Below are positions 22,580 through 22,642 of a stretch of 22,642 nt of DNA, piece by piece; position 1 is the first letter of the stretch; each line of letters begins with the position of its first letter. The translations under genes and the position numbers were made by a program. Origin of the DNA: DASRWT01 sp046728035 (GTDB taxonomy: Bacteria; Methylomirabilota; Methylomirabilia; Rokubacteriales; CSP1-6). The notes under the pieces were generated by a model that was given only the letters and a program-made list of their open reading frames with translations, was not told where the DNA came from and made no database searches. The stretch covers positions 1 to 22,642 of the forward strand of contig JBKPDT010000130.1 of the NCBI GenBank assembly GCA_046728035.1, read 5' to 3'.

Positions 22580-22642
22580 GCCGGGGGGCGGGGCACTCGC
22601 TTGCTCAGTACAGCAGTCGCCGCGAGCGCCCCGCCCCCCGGC
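22580..22642. terminator. Large GC-rich hairpin upstream of lysC, at the window edge
   Basis: A perfect 15-bp inverted repeat (22580-22594 with 22628-22642, GCCGGGGGGCGGGGC and its complement). It continues inward after one mismatch with CTCGC/GCGAG (22596-22600, 22622-22626) and TGCT/AGCA (22602-22605, 22612-22615). The stem may extend past the window. It lies upstream of the proposed lysC -10, so it more likely ends the preceding transcript than attenuates lysC. Confidence 0.55.

Noticed and set aside
1..22642. CRISPR arrays, rRNA and tRNA genes, insertion-sequence transposases
   Set aside because: No regularly spaced short repeats, rRNA-like or cloverleaf sequence, or transposase motifs were seen by eye.

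Overview
The window is a GC-rich (clearly above 60% by eye), gene-dense bacterial chromosome segment. The mix of lysine/arginine biosynthesis, orphan oxidoreductases and amidohydrolase, an ABC_sub_bind-type solute-binding protein and many short intergenic gaps fits a soil or sediment lineage such as Candidatus Rokubacteria/Methylomirabilota or a deep deltaproteobacterial relative. This placement is inference from style only; no rRNA gene is present.

Left part (1-7.1 kb). The 5' end of dapA runs off the left edge and is divergent from lysA. Facing lysA is a four-gene block on the minus strand: mltG, a PlsC-type acyltransferase, argH and a three-FN3-domain lipoprotein. The last three are coupled by 4-base stop/start overlaps. 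The lipoprotein begins its mature part with CysGlyLysLysGlyPro, like LptM/YifL, and sits in the argH/lysA neighbourhood where lptM-type genes are often found. rpoA (RNA polymerase alpha) is divergent from mltG and stands alone, with no ribosomal-protein genes around it.

Middle (7.1-13.7 kb). comEC and comEA (DNA uptake) form a minus-strand pair, separated from rpoA by a strong hairpin. Immediately upstream of comEA is a decayed accessory segment of about 3.5 kb. It holds a truncated tyrosine recombinase whose catalytic Tyr is Cys, an intact SAM methyltransferase, an ABC substrate-binding protein with two single-base frameshifts, and a coupled pair of small unknown genes. A 41-bp direct repeat (36/41 identical) occurs at the recombinase 3' end and again 3 kb away.

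Right part (13.8-22.6 kb). An SDR, an amidohydrolase-2 protein with a near-consensus promoter and a 3-hydroxyisobutyrate-dehydrogenase-like gene are followed by a PilZ protein. Next comes the most unusual gene: a GspE/PilB secretion/pilus ATPase preceded in the same frame by a degenerate sugar-nucleotidyltransferase-like domain. The window ends with a zinc alcohol dehydrogenase behind lysC (aspartate kinase), and a large GC-rich hairpin at the edge.

How the genes work together: lysC, dapA and lysA belong to one pathway (aspartate to lysine) but are split over both ends. comEA/comEC and the PilB-like ATPase could both serve DNA uptake or pili. PilZ plus a MshEN-like region hints at c-di-GMP input to that ATPase. 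Several genes (lysA, plsC, lysC) have a -10 box only 7-9 bases before the start codon, suggesting leaderless mRNAs.
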